Of a DNA stretch of 56,292 bases, positions 27,739-35,796 are shown one piece after another. Origin of the DNA: Pseudomonadota bacterium (GTDB lineage Bacteria; Pseudomonadota; Gammaproteobacteria; CALCKW01). The stretch is taken from positions 1 to 56,292 of the forward strand of contig JBCCUP010000029.1 of NCBI GenBank assembly GCA_039196715.1, written 5' to 3'. Position numbers and translations under genes: made by a program. Position 1 is the stretch's first letter. Each line of letters starts with the position of its first letter. The notes under the pieces were generated by a model that saw nothing but the letters and a program-made list of their open reading frames with translations, had not been told where the DNA came from and searched no databases.

Positions 27739-28578
27739 ATGCCAAACCCTGTCAAACAGAACGCCGACCCAACCGAGCGCGAGGCCGACCCTGGCGCCGA
27801 GAGCGGCCGCGCGCGCGCCTCGGCGTTCTCGCGGAGCATCACTCTGCTCGACATCATCACGGCCGGTACGGCGTTTCGGTTTGCAGAGTTGCAGGTGCAA
27901 ACGGGCTACCCCAAGGCGAGCCTGCACCGTGCACTGGCTGACCTCATCGACGAGCGGCTGGTGGTGTTTGACGAACACGCCAACACCTACCGCGCCGGTT
28001 TTCGGCTGCTCGAGTGGGCCAACCGCATCTGGTCACGCAACGATTTGCGTCACCTGGCGCGGGACGCGCTCGAAACCCTGTCCGAACGCACCGGCGAAAC
28101 CGTGATGCTCTCCGTGTTGGCCGACACGCACGTAGTCCACCTCGATTGTGTCGAGAGCGCGCAGAGCGTGCGCACCTCGGTCAGCGTCGGCCACCGCGTG
28201 CCAGCCTGGTGCACCGCCGCGGGCAAGGCGCTGCTCGCCGCCGCGCCGACACCCCAGCGCGAGGCGATCATCGAACGCACCGCCTTCGCGCGCTTCACCG
28301 GCAACACCGTGACCGAACCCGGCAAGGTGCTCGAGCAGCTCCACACCGTCGCGGCTCACGGGATCGCCGAGGACAACGAGGAACACCACGTCGGCATCCG
28401 CTGCATCGCGGCGCCGATCGTGGATTGCGCCGGTGAGACCGTGGCTGCCATCAGCGTGTCCGCACCGACCTTTCGGGTCGAGCCGGGCAGTTTTGAACAG
28501 TGGCGTCAGTGGGTGCGAGAGAGCGCGCACACCGTAGGAAATCGACTGTTGCCGACGGGCTCGGCACACCTGACCTGA
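27739..28578 (+). CDS. IclR-family transcriptional regulator of the galactoside island
   Basis: A 279-residue protein. The winged HTH near residues 33-95 contains RSITLLDIITAGTAFRFAEL and KASLHRALADLIDERLVV. An IclR effector domain follows, with VGHRVPAWCTAAGKALLAA, EDNEEHHVGIRCIAAPIVD and GETVAAISVSAPTFR. It is divergent from the galactosidase operon, with a perfect palindrome between them, and precedes the transporter ATPase by 13 bp. It likely senses galactose or a galactoside derivative and controls both arms (inference). Confidence 0.9.
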   Translation: MPNPVKQNADPTEREADPGAESGRARASAFSRSITLLDIITAGTAFRFAELQVQTGYPKASLHRALADLIDERLVVFDEHANTYRAGFRLLEWANRIWSRNDLRHLARDALETLSERTGETVMLSVLADTHVVHLDCVESAQSVRTSVSVGHRVPAWCTAAGKALLAAAPTPQREAIIERTAFARFTGNTVTEPGKVLEQLHTVAAHGIAEDNEEHHVGIRCIAAPIVDCAGETVAAISVSAPTFRVEPGSFEQWRQWVRESAHTVGNRLLPTGSAHLT

Positions 28579-28591
28579 AGGAGGCATCGCC

Positions 28592-29674
28592 GTGGCGCGA
28601 GTCAAATTGGAGAACGCCAGGAAAACCTTTGGTGACGTGAACGTCATCCGCGGGGTCGATCTCGACATCGCCGACGGGGAATTCACCGTTTTCGTCGGTC
28701 CGAGTGGCTGTGGCAAATCCACACTGTTGCGTCTGATCGCCGGCCTCGAGACCCTCAGCTCCGGCACGATTCACATCGACGACGAAGATGTCACCGACCG
28801 CGCTGCAGTCGACCGCGGCATCGCGATGGTGTTCCAGAGCTACGCGCTGTACCCGCACATGACGGTGCGCGACAACATGGGTTTCGGCTTGCGGATGAAC
28901 AACGTTGACCCTGCCGTCATCGCCGAGAAGGTCGCGGCCGCCTCGAAATCGCTGCAACTTGATGCCCTGCTCGACCGCAAACCCGCGCAACTGTCCGGTG
29001 GCCAGCGGCAGCGCGTGGCAATCGGTCGCTCGATCGTGCGCGACCCGAAGGTCTTTCTGTTCGACGAGCCCTTGTCAAACCTCGATGCCGAGCTGCGTGT
29101 CGACATGCGGCTCGAAATCGCCAAGCTGCACCAGCAGCTCGCCACAACGATGATCTACGTGACGCACGACCAGGTCGAAGCGATGACCCTGGCCGACCGC
29201 ATCGTCGTCCTTCGAGCCGGCATCATCGAACAGGTGGGCGCGCCGCTCGAGCTTTACAACCGGCCGGCGAACGCCTTTGTCGCCGGGTTCATCGGTTCGC
29301 CCAAGATGAATTTTGTCGAAGCCACAGTGAACGCCGCCGCGGCCGACCACCTCGTGCTGCAGACACCGAACGGCGACACCTTGTCGGTTCGTCAGTCGGG
29401 GTCGCACCTGCACACCGGTCAGACGGTCACGCTCGGCATTCGCCCGCAGGACCTCGCGGGCGACGACGGCGACGTGCGCTTCGCGCTCGAGGTCGACCTG
29501 GTCGAACAACTCGGCGGCAGCAGCCACCTGCACGGCAGCGCACTCGGGGTGTCGCACTTCATCGCCGAGCGCGCCGGCGCCGCCGGTGCCAGCGGCGAGA
29601 CAACCGAGCTGTCACTGCGAAGCGAAAACGTCCACCTCTTCGACGGCGACGGCTTGCGGATCAGTGCCGACTGA
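28592..29674 (+). CDS. Carbohydrate ABC transporter ATP-binding protein (MalK/UgpC-type)
   Basis: A 360-residue ATPase with Walker [10 protein letters not shown] near residues 37-45, Q-loop [27 protein letters not shown] and [16 protein letters not shown]. The C-terminal OB-fold regulatory region includes LGIRPQDLAGDD. The GTG start has a strong AAGGAGG site. The binding protein and permeases at 17,898-21,086 lack an adjacent ATPase, so this protein, co-transcribed with the IclR gene, is their probable partner. It might also serve other CUT1 permeases. Confidence 0.9.
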   Translation: MARVKLENARKTFGDVNVIRGVDLDIADGEFTVFVGPSGCGKSTLLRLIAGLETLSSGTIHIDDEDVTDRAAVDRGIAMVFQSYALYPHMTVRDNMGFGLRMNNVDPAVIAEKVAAASKSLQLDALLDRKPAQLSGGQRQRVAIGRSIVRDPKVFLFDEPLSNLDAELRVDMRLEIAKLHQQLATTMIYVTHDQVEAMTLADRIVVLRAGIIEQVGAPLELYNRPANAFVAGFIGSPKMNFVEATVNAAAADHLVLQTPNGDTLSVRQSGSHLHTGQTVTLGIRPQDLAGDDGDVRFALEVDLVEQLGGSSHLHGSALGVSHFIAERAGAAGASGETTELSLRSENVHLFDGDGLRISAD

Positions 29675-29688
29675 CAGTCCGCGCTACA

Positions 29689-29727
29689 TAGGGATTCCGC
29701 CGTATCACGGTGGTACGAATTTCCCTA
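29689..29727. terminator. Imperfect stem-loop after the ATPase gene
   Basis: TAGGGATTC (29689-29697) pairs imperfectly with GAATTTCCCTA (29717-29727), enclosing CCGCCGT/ACGGTGG. It lies 15 bp after the ATPase stop at the border of the low-GC islet. It is probably a terminator, though a true U-tract is missing. Confidence 0.4.
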
Positions 29728-29848
29728 CTTAGTCGGATGCGTTCGGCCTGTACGGGGCACGCTCACTAGACTGCAGCGCGGATCAATCTCACGAAACAAG
29801 TGCTACACGAAGCGTTCTACGAAGCGTCGATTTTACTCCTGTGGATCG

Positions 29849-30436
29849 TCACAAGATTCGACCTATAAGACTGACTTCGTTGTGGCTCCAGATGTTAGCC
29901 GGGCTGATAAACCCACGGGCGTCAAAGGAAAATTGCCACCCTGCGTTCTTGAAACACTCGTAAACCAATTCTGAACAGATGTACTCTCTGTCACGCCTGT
30001 ACCGGCCTATTTTAAGAGCGATTCTCGCGGCGATCCGGGTTATTTCGTCACGATCATAGGGCCGGGTTAGCTCGTCGACGCCTGAGGCAATCATTTTTTT
30101 ACGATCACTGGCGTTTGGCCCCCTCACGCGTGCAACAACCACCTCTCCTTCGTAGGGCTTGTCGTTCGCATAGTCGGTTAAATACTTCTCGACGGGCACC
30201 ACCCGCACACCAGAATCTTCAACGCTCTCCAGTATCAGTGTCCGATTGATATCTTTGGCTACATACAGGATCCCAACATGACTCCAACTTGAGTCCGTTG
30301 CCTCCCGAATGAGCCTGGAGGTGTAGTAGTTCCCAGAAGCGAAGATCAAGTCACCGCTACGAATATTCGGCTTCAGTGTTCTGTAGTGTTGAACGGCTTT
30401 ATCCATGAGTGTTTCTTTGCGCAGTTCCTCTGCCAT
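29849..30436 (-). CDS. Permuted NlpC/P60-like cysteine hydrolase (YiiX/YaeF, C92 type)
   Basis: A 195-residue protein of the permuted papain-like superfamily. LKPNIRSGDLIFASGNYY is the N-terminal strand. H53 in SWSHVGILYV and E70 in LILESVEDSG are polar active-site residues. C154 in YICSELVYECF is the nucleophile, placed after the histidine as expected for the permuted fold. Such enzymes cleave amide or ester bonds; substrates are mostly unknown. The ATG at 30436 has GGAG seven bases upstream and is preferred over a GTG at 30472. Base composition is clearly lower in GC than all neighbours, suggesting recent transfer. Confidence 0.8.
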   Translation of the reverse strand: MAEELRKETLMDKAVQHYRTLKPNIRSGDLIFASGNYYTSRLIREATDSSWSHVGILYVAKDINRTLILESVEDSGVRVVPVEKYLTDYANDKPYEGEVVVARVRGPNASDRKKMIASGVDELTRPYDRDEITRIAARIALKIGRYRRDREYICSELVYECFKNAGWQFSFDARGFISPANIWSHNEVSLIGRIL

Positions 30437-30591
30437 TAGCCATCTCCAATTGGACTTTTCGTTACCTGGCACAACCCCTTTTTCTCACACACCGCGCCCC
30501 GTATACCAGACCCAAAAAGAGCAAAAATCCGATTTGTCGACCAAAATTCCGCGGGAGTGAACTAAACCCGCCAGCCATTTTGTCGCATTGA

Positions 30592-30605
30592 CCCTGTACA
30601 CAGGG
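30592..30605. terminator. Short perfect hairpin after the RraA-like gene
   Basis: CCCTGT-AC-ACAGGG lies 9 bp beyond the stop of the minus-strand gene at 30615, at the edge of the low-GC islet. It could end the long catabolic transcript. The stem is only 6 bp. Confidence 0.35.
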
Positions 30606-30614
30606 AACTACGTT

Positions 30615-31310
30615 TCACGTACGCGCCTTTTCGAACGCCGACCACGCGGCCTCGAAGGCCGCGAAGTCAAAGCCGTCGCGCCGCGCCGGTTCGAGCACCA
30701 GTTGCTCCGTCGCCTGCATTTTCAGGATCGCGTCGTGCAAGGCCGGCAAAACGGGCTCCGGAATCACCACTGCGCCGTGGCGATCAGCGTGGACCCATTC
30801 GGCCGGGTGTACGGTGAGACCGAACACCGTGACCGGCGTGTCGATCTCGCGCACGTGCACGAAACCGTGGCTCGGACCGATCGAGCCCGCGATCACCGGG
30901 AAACCGTCGGGCATGTCGCCGAGGTCCCGCATCACGCCGTTGGTCAGCGCACCGGCCAGGCCGAAACCCTTGTGCACCGTGGTGTTGATCTCGCCCCAGT
31001 AGGCGCCGATGCACGACGGGTGGTCGACGTCTTCGACCACCGCCAGCGCGGGGCGCGGCCCCTCGCTCATGTGCCGGTAGTACGCCATGCGCCGAGCCCG
31101 GATGACCTCGGGCGCTTCGCTGGGCGGCGCGACCGCAGCGATCTTGGCCGTGCGTGCCTGCCCGACCACGGCGCCGGCGGTGGGCGCCGACGCCAGCACG
31201 GTGCCGCGCGTGAAGCGGTCGAAACCGCGCTTGCCCTCGGCGACCTCGATGGCATTGCACACTGTCGGCGTGTCGACGCGGCGCAACAGGTCGAGCAGCG
31301 CGTCATCCAT
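30615..31310 (-). CDS. RraA-family (HMG/CHA aldolase-like) protein
   Basis: A 231-residue RraA-fold protein. The aldolase signature is visible: GFGLAGALTNGVMRDLGDMP (the substrate-binding Arg and metal-associated Asp in the RD pair) and EWVHADRHGAVVIP. Family members include 4-hydroxy-4-methyl-2-oxoglutarate and 4-carboxy-4-hydroxy-2-oxoadipate aldolases, which split pyruvate-yielding aldols, and RNase E regulators. As the terminal gene of a catabolic cluster, an aldolase or decarboxylase role is likely. The ATG at 31310 overlaps the upstream gene by 8 bp; in-frame sequence further upstream is low-complexity. Confidence 0.8.
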   Translation of the reverse strand: MDDALLDLLRRVDTPTVCNAIEVAEGKRGFDRFTRGTVLASAPTAGAVVGQARTAKIAAVAPPSEAPEVIRARRMAYYRHMSEGPRPALAVVEDVDHPSCIGAYWGEINTTVHKGFGLAGALTNGVMRDLGDMPDGFPVIAGSIGPSHGFVHVREIDTPVTVFGLTVHPAEWVHADRHGAVVIPEPVLPALHDAILKMQATEQLVLEPARRDGFDFAAFEAAWSAFEKART

Positions 31311-32442
31311 CGAAGCGGCCCTCGGCGAGGCGCGCACCGGCGCTGATCGCGGCGATCTTGGCGTAGGCGATGTCCGGGTCAATCGCGCCATAGCCGGCGA
31401 AGGTGCCGAACCCGCAGTCCGAGCCGGCTATGACCCGGTCCGAGCCGACGATGTCGACAAAGCGCTCGATGCGCTGCGCGACCAGCTCAGGGTGCTCGAC
31501 GAAGTTGCTGGTGGTGTCGACGACGCCAGGGATCAACACCTTGTCGTCCGGAATCTCGTGCTTGCGGTCGCGAAACACCGTCCACTCGTGCCCGTGCCGC
31601 GGGTTGCTGGTCTCGAACAGGATGTAGCGCGCCCGGGTCTTCATCAAGGTCGTGAAAACCTTGTCCATGTCGATGTCACAGACGTGCGGGCCCTCGTAGT
31701 TGCCCCAGCAGATGTGCACGCGCACCCTGGCCGGGTCAACGCCGTCGAGTGCGTGGTTGAGCGCTTCGACGTGCGACTCGGCCACACGGATGAACTCGTC
31801 GTCGCTGAGGTCGGTGAACAGCATGTGCCGCGACAGCGCGAGGTCCGGGCAATCGAGTTGCAGGTCCAGTCCGGCGTCGACGATCGTGCGGTATTCATCG
31901 CGCATCGCGTCAGCCAGTGCCGCGAGATAGGCCTCGCGCGTCGGGTAGTGGGCGTTCTGCAGAAACAGGGAGATCACGCCGGGCGACGCGGCGTTCATGA
32001 ACCCGCGCTGTACGCCGTGCGCCTGCATCGCCGCGGTGAGATTGGCGATGTCCTTCTGCAGTTCGCCCTGCCCTTTCGAGCGCACCTCGCCGGTGCACAT
32101 CGGGCGGGCGTAGGTCGGCGTGCCACCGCTGTCGGCGAGTCTCGCGAGAAAGCCCGGAAACTGCTTGAGGTCCGCCGGGGCGTTGCGCTCGCTGTCACCA
32201 GAGAAGCCGGTGTAGCGGTCCTTGACGTAAGTCGCGTAGGAGATCTTGCTGGTTTCGCCGTCGCTGACAATGTCGACCCCGGCCTCGACCTGACGGCGGA
32301 CGGTGTCATCCACGGCCGCGTGCATCGCCGTGTCGAAGGCCGCCTCGTCATACGCCTCTTCCCGCTCTCGCGCAAAAATGAAATCCACGACGGTTTGGGT
32401 GCGGGGCAATGACCCCACGTGGGTGGTGAGCAATCGGCTCAT
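31303..32442 (-). CDS. Cobalamin-independent methionine synthase C-terminal-like enzyme
   Basis: A 379-residue TIM-barrel protein of the MetE C-terminal/UROD superfamily. The zinc set of MetE is preserved: H243 and C245 (VHICWGN), E277 (LFETSN) and C343 (GSDCGFG). Its size is half of true MetE, so it is not a complete methionine synthase. Single-domain relatives catalyse thiol-alkyl transfer (epoxyalkane:CoM transferase) or methyl transfer. In this cluster it may demethylate or alkyl-transfer a pathway intermediate. Methionine synthesis itself is unlikely. Confidence 0.8.
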   Translation of the reverse strand: MSRLLTTHVGSLPRTQTVVDFIFAREREEAYDEAAFDTAMHAAVDDTVRRQVEAGVDIVSDGETSKISYATYVKDRYTGFSGDSERNAPADLKQFPGFLARLADSGGTPTYARPMCTGEVRSKGQGELQKDIANLTAAMQAHGVQRGFMNAASPGVISLFLQNAHYPTREAYLAALADAMRDEYRTIVDAGLDLQLDCPDLALSRHMLFTDLSDDEFIRVAESHVEALNHALDGVDPARVRVHICWGNYEGPHVCDIDMDKVFTTLMKTRARYILFETSNPRHGHEWTVFRDRKHEIPDDKVLIPGVVDTTSNFVEHPELVAQRIERFVDIVGSDRVIAGSDCGFGTFAGYGAIDPDIAYAKIAAISAGARLAEGRFDG

Positions 32443-32455
32443 GTGCGTCTCCGTG

Positions 32456-33424
32456 TCATCCAGTGTGGAGCAGGATCTGTTTCCAGATCGCCGTCTCGTC
32501 GATCAGCGCCCATTCACGGCGCAGTCCCCAGGGACCAAATTCGGCGTGCGCCATGCCCATGACATAGACGTCGGCACCACTGGGCGCACCGAACTGGCCC
32601 CAGCCGTCGTGTTTGCCTTCGAGCGAAAAGCGGATCGCGGCGCGCGGCGGCATGGTGTCGTCCTCGCGCCCGATGCAGTGTTCGATGCGGAACGTCGCCG
32701 ACGGGAAACTCGCCCGCAGCCCGAGCCAGAACCGGTCGACCGCCCCGTGCGAGTGCCCCTCTTCGCCGCCGGCGTAGAAGACGTGGCACGCGCGATCGTA
32801 CACGGCCGACACGGCACCGAAATCCGCCCCCATCAATCGGTTGAGCACGTCGGCGTACTGCTGGCCCCAGGCGTTGTCGTTGCCTCGACCGACGTACGGG
32901 CCGGTCACGTCGACGTTGCGGTCGAACGGACGCTTGGCGTGCAGCGGCCCGCCTTCCGCTTCGATCTGGTCGCGCGCGTAGGTTTTCGGGTCGATGCCGA
33001 GTTGGCGCACGATGGCCCCCTGGTCCCGGATCAGCCACTCGTCGTCGATGGTGTTATTGCGGGCATGGCAGTCGGCAATGATGCGGTAACCGAGTGTCTT
33101 GCCCGTCGCTTCACCGTAGACCCCCGCGGCTGCGTGGGTGGCCGTGGAAAAGATGCGGTGCGAGGACAGCATGCCCTCCTCCGGCGACCCACTCCAGATC
33201 ACGTCCTCTCCATACAGGGTGCGGTCCGGGAACTCGGCGAGCGTGGCCATCGTCGCGGCGATGACACCGGCGTTGCCGAGGGTGATCGAAGCAGGCGAGC
33301 GGACAACGATGTTCTCGCTGTAGTAGTCGTGCAAGGTGGCGATCTGGCGGTCTTCCCAGATCTCCTTGGTGATACCGATGATGTAGTCGGGGAAGTCCGA
33401 AAATTTCGGGTCGAAACCTTTCAT
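32456..33424 (-). CDS. Double SnoaL-like (NTF2-fold) protein
   Basis: A 322-residue protein built from two NTF2/SnoaL-like halves: one near residues 10-130 (IWEDRQIATLHDYYSENIVV, FPDRTLYGEDVIWSGSPEEG), the other near 180-315 (YADVLNRLMGADFGAVSAVY, FPSATFRIEHCIGREDDTMP). Known SnoaL members include polyketide cyclases, dehydratases and isomerases. The enzyme class here is unknown. Its start overlaps the LacI stop by ATGA. It resembles the other two SnoaL proteins of the cluster in architecture, suggesting related steps or substrates. Confidence 0.8.
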   Translation of the reverse strand: MKGFDPKFSDFPDYIIGITKEIWEDRQIATLHDYYSENIVVRSPASITLGNAGVIAATMATLAEFPDRTLYGEDVIWSGSPEEGMLSSHRIFSTATHAAAGVYGEATGKTLGYRIIADCHARNNTIDDEWLIRDQGAIVRQLGIDPKTYARDQIEAEGGPLHAKRPFDRNVDVTGPYVGRGNDNAWGQQYADVLNRLMGADFGAVSAVYDRACHVFYAGGEEGHSHGAVDRFWLGLRASFPSATFRIEHCIGREDDTMPPRAAIRFSLEGKHDGWGQFGAPSGADVYVMGMAHAEFGPWGLRREWALIDETAIWKQILLHTG

Positions 33425-34446
33425 GAGACGTCGGGTCCTGTGGGCCGTCGTGCGGATTGCCGCACGACAAGGGGGGCCTCGAGCGCGTGTTGGCTCGGCG
33501 GCGTGTCAGGGTTGTCAATCTGTTCGAGCAGCGTTTCGACCGCGCAATTGACCATCAACTGACTGCGCTGGCGCACGGTTGTGAGCTGGTAGCTGTCCCA
33601 GGCGGCTTGCGGCACATCATCGTAGCCGACCACGGACACGTCGTCGGGGATCGACAGGCCGAGCTCGAAGCGCAACACGTCCATCACCGCCAGCGCCATG
33701 TGGTCGTTGGCCACGAACACGGCGTCCGGTCGCTCGGCGCGCGCGAACAGTGCCCGTGCCGCGTCTCGTGCACGGTCGGCGTGGAATTCACCGGCCTCGA
33801 CTGCGAAGAGCGACTGCCCCGCGGCGGCCAGGGCGTCACGGAAGCCCCGCTCGCGATCCTGTTGCGTCGATGCGCCCGACCACCCGGCGATGTGGGCGAT
33901 CCGACGGTGTCCCCCGTCGACCAGGAAGCGCCCGAGCGTGTACCCGCCCGCGTAGTTGTCCGAGGTCACCTCGGAGAGCGCCGGGTCGCCCTGGCCCCGG
34001 TTGAACAGCAAGACCGGCACACCCGCCTGTTGACAGCGGCGCGTGAGTTCGGAGGACAGGCTGGCCGAGGCGAGTACCAGACCATCGACCTGGTAGTCGA
34101 GGATCTCGGCGAGCACCGCCTCCATGTTGTCGGCTTCGTTACCGGCCATGAACACCAGAGCGTGGTAGCCCCGTTGCTGCAGGGCCTTGGACAGCTTTTC
34201 GAGCGCGTCGGGGTAGAAGGGGTTGTCGAGGTAGGCGACGACGATGCCGATGATGCGCGACCGCCCGGCCTTCAACGAGCGCGCCAGCACGTTTGGCCGG
34301 TAGCCGAGTTCGGCCGCAGCGGCGCGCACACGCTCGACGGTGTTCGCCGAAGCGCTGGCACCCGGGGTGAACACCCGCGACACCGCCGACTGGCTGACGC
34401 CGGCGTGCCGTGCGACCTGCTCTGCCGTGACCCGGTTACTGGCCAC
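33421..34446 (-). CDS. LacI-family transcriptional regulator
   Basis: A regulator of about 341 residues. The HTH and hinge helix are VTAEQVARHAGVSQSAVSRV through LGYRPNVLARSLKAGRS. The ligand domain begins IIGIVVAYLDNPFYPDALEK and contains PDAVFVANDHMALAVMDVLR and PDDVSVVGYDDVPQA. GTG at 34446 is chosen as nearest to the HTH; GTG at 34497 is possible, and neither has a good ribosome site. It sits inside the catabolic operon and probably represses it through the CG-centred operator at 44056. The effector is likely carbohydrate-like. Confidence 0.9.
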   Translation of the reverse strand: MASNRVTAEQVARHAGVSQSAVSRVFTPGASASANTVERVRAAAAELGYRPNVLARSLKAGRSRIIGIVVAYLDNPFYPDALEKLSKALQQRGYHALVFMAGNEADNMEAVLAEILDYQVDGLVLASASLSSELTRRCQQAGVPVLLFNRGQGDPALSEVTSDNYAGGYTLGRFLVDGGHRRIAHIAGWSGASTQQDRERGFRDALAAAGQSLFAVEAGEFHADRARDAARALFARAERPDAVFVANDHMALAVMDVLRFELGLSIPDDVSVVGYDDVPQAAWDSYQLTTVRQRSQLMVNCAVETLLEQIDNPDTPPSQHALEAPLVVRQSARRPTGPDVS

Positions 34447-34518
34447 GGCCCGCGCCCAAGGACACCGTTGCCGCAACGACCCGCATGAGGCGCCCACGGT
34501 GCACCGATCGAGACCGCA

Positions 34519-35295
34519 TCAGTCTGCGGTCCAGCCGCCGTCGACGAGCAACGACGTGCCCGTGACCATCGCCGATGCGTCGCTGGCGAGAAACAACACC
34601 GGTCCCATGATGTCCTCGACTTCACCGATACGCCCGAGTTTGATCTTCTCCCGGATCCACGCAACCCGCTCTGGACGGCTGAAGGTCTGTTCGGTCAGCG
34701 GCGTGCGCACGAAGGTCGGGCAGACGGTGTTGATCCGGATGCGCGCCGGCCCCCACTCGATCGCCATGGCTTTGACGAAGCCCTCGACTGCGTGCTTGCT
34801 GCTGCAGTACACCGCCCGGTCGACGCCGCCGACGTGCGCCATTTGCGAACTGATCTGGATGATCGACCCGCCGTCCCCGCGCGCGAGCATGCCGCGCGCC
34901 ACCGCCGTGCTGAGGAAGTAGGCTCCGCGCACGTTGATGTCGTAGACCGCATCGAAATCGGCCGGGTCGGTGTCGACCGCCGGCGTATGCCGCGCCAAAC
35001 CGGCGGCGTTGACCAACACATCGAACGCGGCCTGTGAGTCGATCAGGGCCCGGGTGGCCACCGGGTCGCTGACGTCGAGCACCGCTGCCTCGACCTGCAA
35101 CCCGGCCTCGCGCATCGCGTCGCAGGTGGCTTGCAGCCGCGCCTCACCGCGTGCCACCAGCAGCACCTCGGCACCCGCCTCGGCCAGCGCCACCGCCGAG
35201 CCCAGCCCGATGCCGGAGCTCGCGCCGGTCACCAGGGCGCGCTTGCCGTCGAGACGGAATGACGGGGTGTGCGGCAAGCGGATGGCGTCGCTCAC
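34519..35295 (-). CDS. SDR-family oxidoreductase
   Basis: A 258-residue classical SDR. VTGASSGIGLGSAVAL (NAD(P)-binding glycines near 22-29), the D in AVLDVSDP and VNAAGLARH lead to the catalytic triad S-Y-K in ISSQMAHVGG and YCSSKHAVEGF. The C-terminal MVTGTSLLVDGGWTAD is family-typical. In the cluster it could oxidise a sugar or polyol to a lactone or ketone, feeding the divergent lactonase-like amidohydrolase (inference). Confidence 0.9.
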   Translation of the reverse strand: MSDAIRLPHTPSFRLDGKRALVTGASSGIGLGSAVALAEAGAEVLLVARGEARLQATCDAMREAGLQVEAAVLDVSDPVATRALIDSQAAFDVLVNAAGLARHTPAVDTDPADFDAVYDINVRGAYFLSTAVARGMLARGDGGSIIQISSQMAHVGGVDRAVYCSSKHAVEGFVKAMAIEWGPARIRINTVCPTFVRTPLTEQTFSRPERVAWIREKIKLGRIGEVEDIMGPVLFLASDASAMVTGTSLLVDGGWTAD

Positions 35296-35364
35296 GTTGG
35301 CCTCCTGCCGCGGACACTGTGGGTGACATGGGTCATGGTCTCGTTCTCCTGTGTCGACACGGGT

Positions 35365-35796
35365 TCACGTGTCGCCGTAGCCGCGCCACCGAAACGCCCC
35401 GTCCGCCGACAGGGGTGAAAACGGGTTGAAGGCCACTTCCCAGAGGTGCGCGTCCGGGTCGCGAAAATAGCCATGGTGCCCGCCCCAGAAGACGTCCTGA
35501 GCCGGTTTGACAAGCTCGCCCCCGGCCACGTCGACGCGCTCGAGCACCCGTGCAACGTCTTCGCGTTCACGCACGTTGTGGGCAAGCGCCACGGCACCCG
35601 AACCGCGCTCGAGCACAAGGCCCGTCTCCTCGGCGAGTGCAGCGCGTCCGTAGAGCCCGAGCGTGCACCCCACCAGATCGAAGACGACAATGCCGCCTTC
35701 GGCGTCGGTCGTCTGCCAGCCGAGCGCGGTGTAGAAGTCGCGCGCCCGGTCGATGTCATCGACCCCCAGGGTGATCAGGCTGACGCGCTGCTCCAC
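35365..35796 (-). CDS. VOC-superfamily (glyoxalase/dioxygenase-like) protein
   Basis: A 143-residue protein with paired beta-alpha-beta-beta-beta modules. The N-terminal half includes LITLGVDDIDRARDFYTALG, the second half PAQDVFWGGHHGYFRDPDAH with LWEVAFNPF. The terminal HLWEVA glutamate is the usual metal ligand. Function is open: isomerase, lyase or resistance protein. It starts with GTG sharing one base with the HisD-like stop (TAGTG), so it is translationally coupled to it. Confidence 0.8.
   Translation of the reverse strand: MEQRVSLITLGVDDIDRARDFYTALGWQTTDAEGGIVVFDLVGCTLGLYGRAALAEETGLVLERGSGAVALAHNVREREDVARVLERVDVAGGELVKPAQDVFWGGHHGYFRDPDAHLWEVAFNPFSPLSADGAFRWRGYGDT

Noticed and set aside
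31303-32442. Full cobalamin-independent methionine synthase
   Set aside because: Only the C-terminal catalytic half is present (379 residues versus about 750), and the context is catabolic.
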